DNA from: Bacteroidota bacterium
GTDB lineage: Bacteria; Bacteroidota; Bacteroidia; Flavobacteriales; Crocinitomicaceae
Length of the DNA: 6,112 bases
Direction: 5' to 3'
NCBI GenBank assembly: GCA_029558435.1
Contig: JAKQEZ010000764.1
Span: forward strand, 1 to 6,112
The notes under the pieces are model-generated. The model ran no database searches, was not told the DNA's origin, and was given only the letters and a program-made list of their open reading frames with translations. Position 1 is the stretch's first letter; every line of letters begins with the position of its first letter. A program made the translations under genes and the position numbers. Of the stretch, positions 6,041 through 6,112 are shown one piece after another.

Positions 6041-6102
6041 GCCAAAGCTACGCTTTGTGTTTTAACTTTATTTTCTGTAAAACGTCAAAGCGTAGCTTTG
6101 GC
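6041..6102. repeat. 17-base perfect inverted repeat near window edge
   Basis: GCCAAAGCTACGCTTTG (6041-6057) and CAAAGCGTAGCTTTGGC (6086-6102) are exact reverse complements. Inside them GTTTTA (6059-6064) and TAAAAC (6078-6083) extend the stem after a small bulge, leaving a loop of about 13 bases. Each arm is itself nearly palindromic (AAAGC-TAC-GCTTT). It could be a small REP- or MITE-like element, the distal stem of junction C, or a strong terminator for cassette 2. No gene is seen in 5966-6112. Confidence 0.7.
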
Positions 6103-6112
6103 GGAATAGAAG

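Overview
The window is AT-rich, and its genes have A-rich starts with no purine-rich Shine-Dalgarno sequence. Together with the repeat style on the right, this suggests a member of the Bacteroidota. That is an inference; there is no rRNA or taxonomic marker gene here.

Left four-fifths (38-4912, all minus strand): a tight three-gene operon, transcribed right to left with gaps of 9 and 12 bases. In transcription order it encodes (1) a 496-residue protein with an N-terminal J-domain-like fold that lacks the HPD triad, a helical middle, a Thr/Ser-rich linker and a C-terminal membrane anchor; (2) a 303-residue protein with a signal peptide, an exported coiled coil, one membrane span and a C-terminal domain that reads as GrpE-like; (3) an 816-residue divergent Hsp70 with a canonical nucleotide-binding domain, an inserted beta-rich segment, a substrate-binding domain and a long helical C-terminus. 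J-like protein, GrpE-like exchange factor and Hsp70 are the three parts of a DnaK machine. Here both co-chaperones appear anchored in the inner membrane with their chaperone-facing domains in the cytosol. I read the operon as a self-contained, membrane-tethered Hsp70 system whose exchange factor has a periplasmic coiled coil that could sense or bind something in the envelope. This is the main candidate for an undescribed system.

Middle (4913-5296): 384 bases with no credible gene. It holds a short direct-repeat family (GTGCGTTGGCAAAAAAT) and a strong hairpin at a cassette-like boundary.

Right (5182-6112, plus strand): two small single-gene cassettes encoding unknown proteins of 110 and 70 residues. 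Each cassette is bounded by its own perfect 9-base inverted pair: GTTGTGCGT/ACGCACAAC for the first and GTTGGGCGC/GCGCCCAAC for the second. The second pair fits the integron core consensus (GTTRRRY/RYYYAAC), and the junction between the cassettes folds like an attC site. No integrase is in the window, so this is best described as part of an integron-like cassette array without a visible integrase. A 17-base perfect inverted repeat sits near the right edge.
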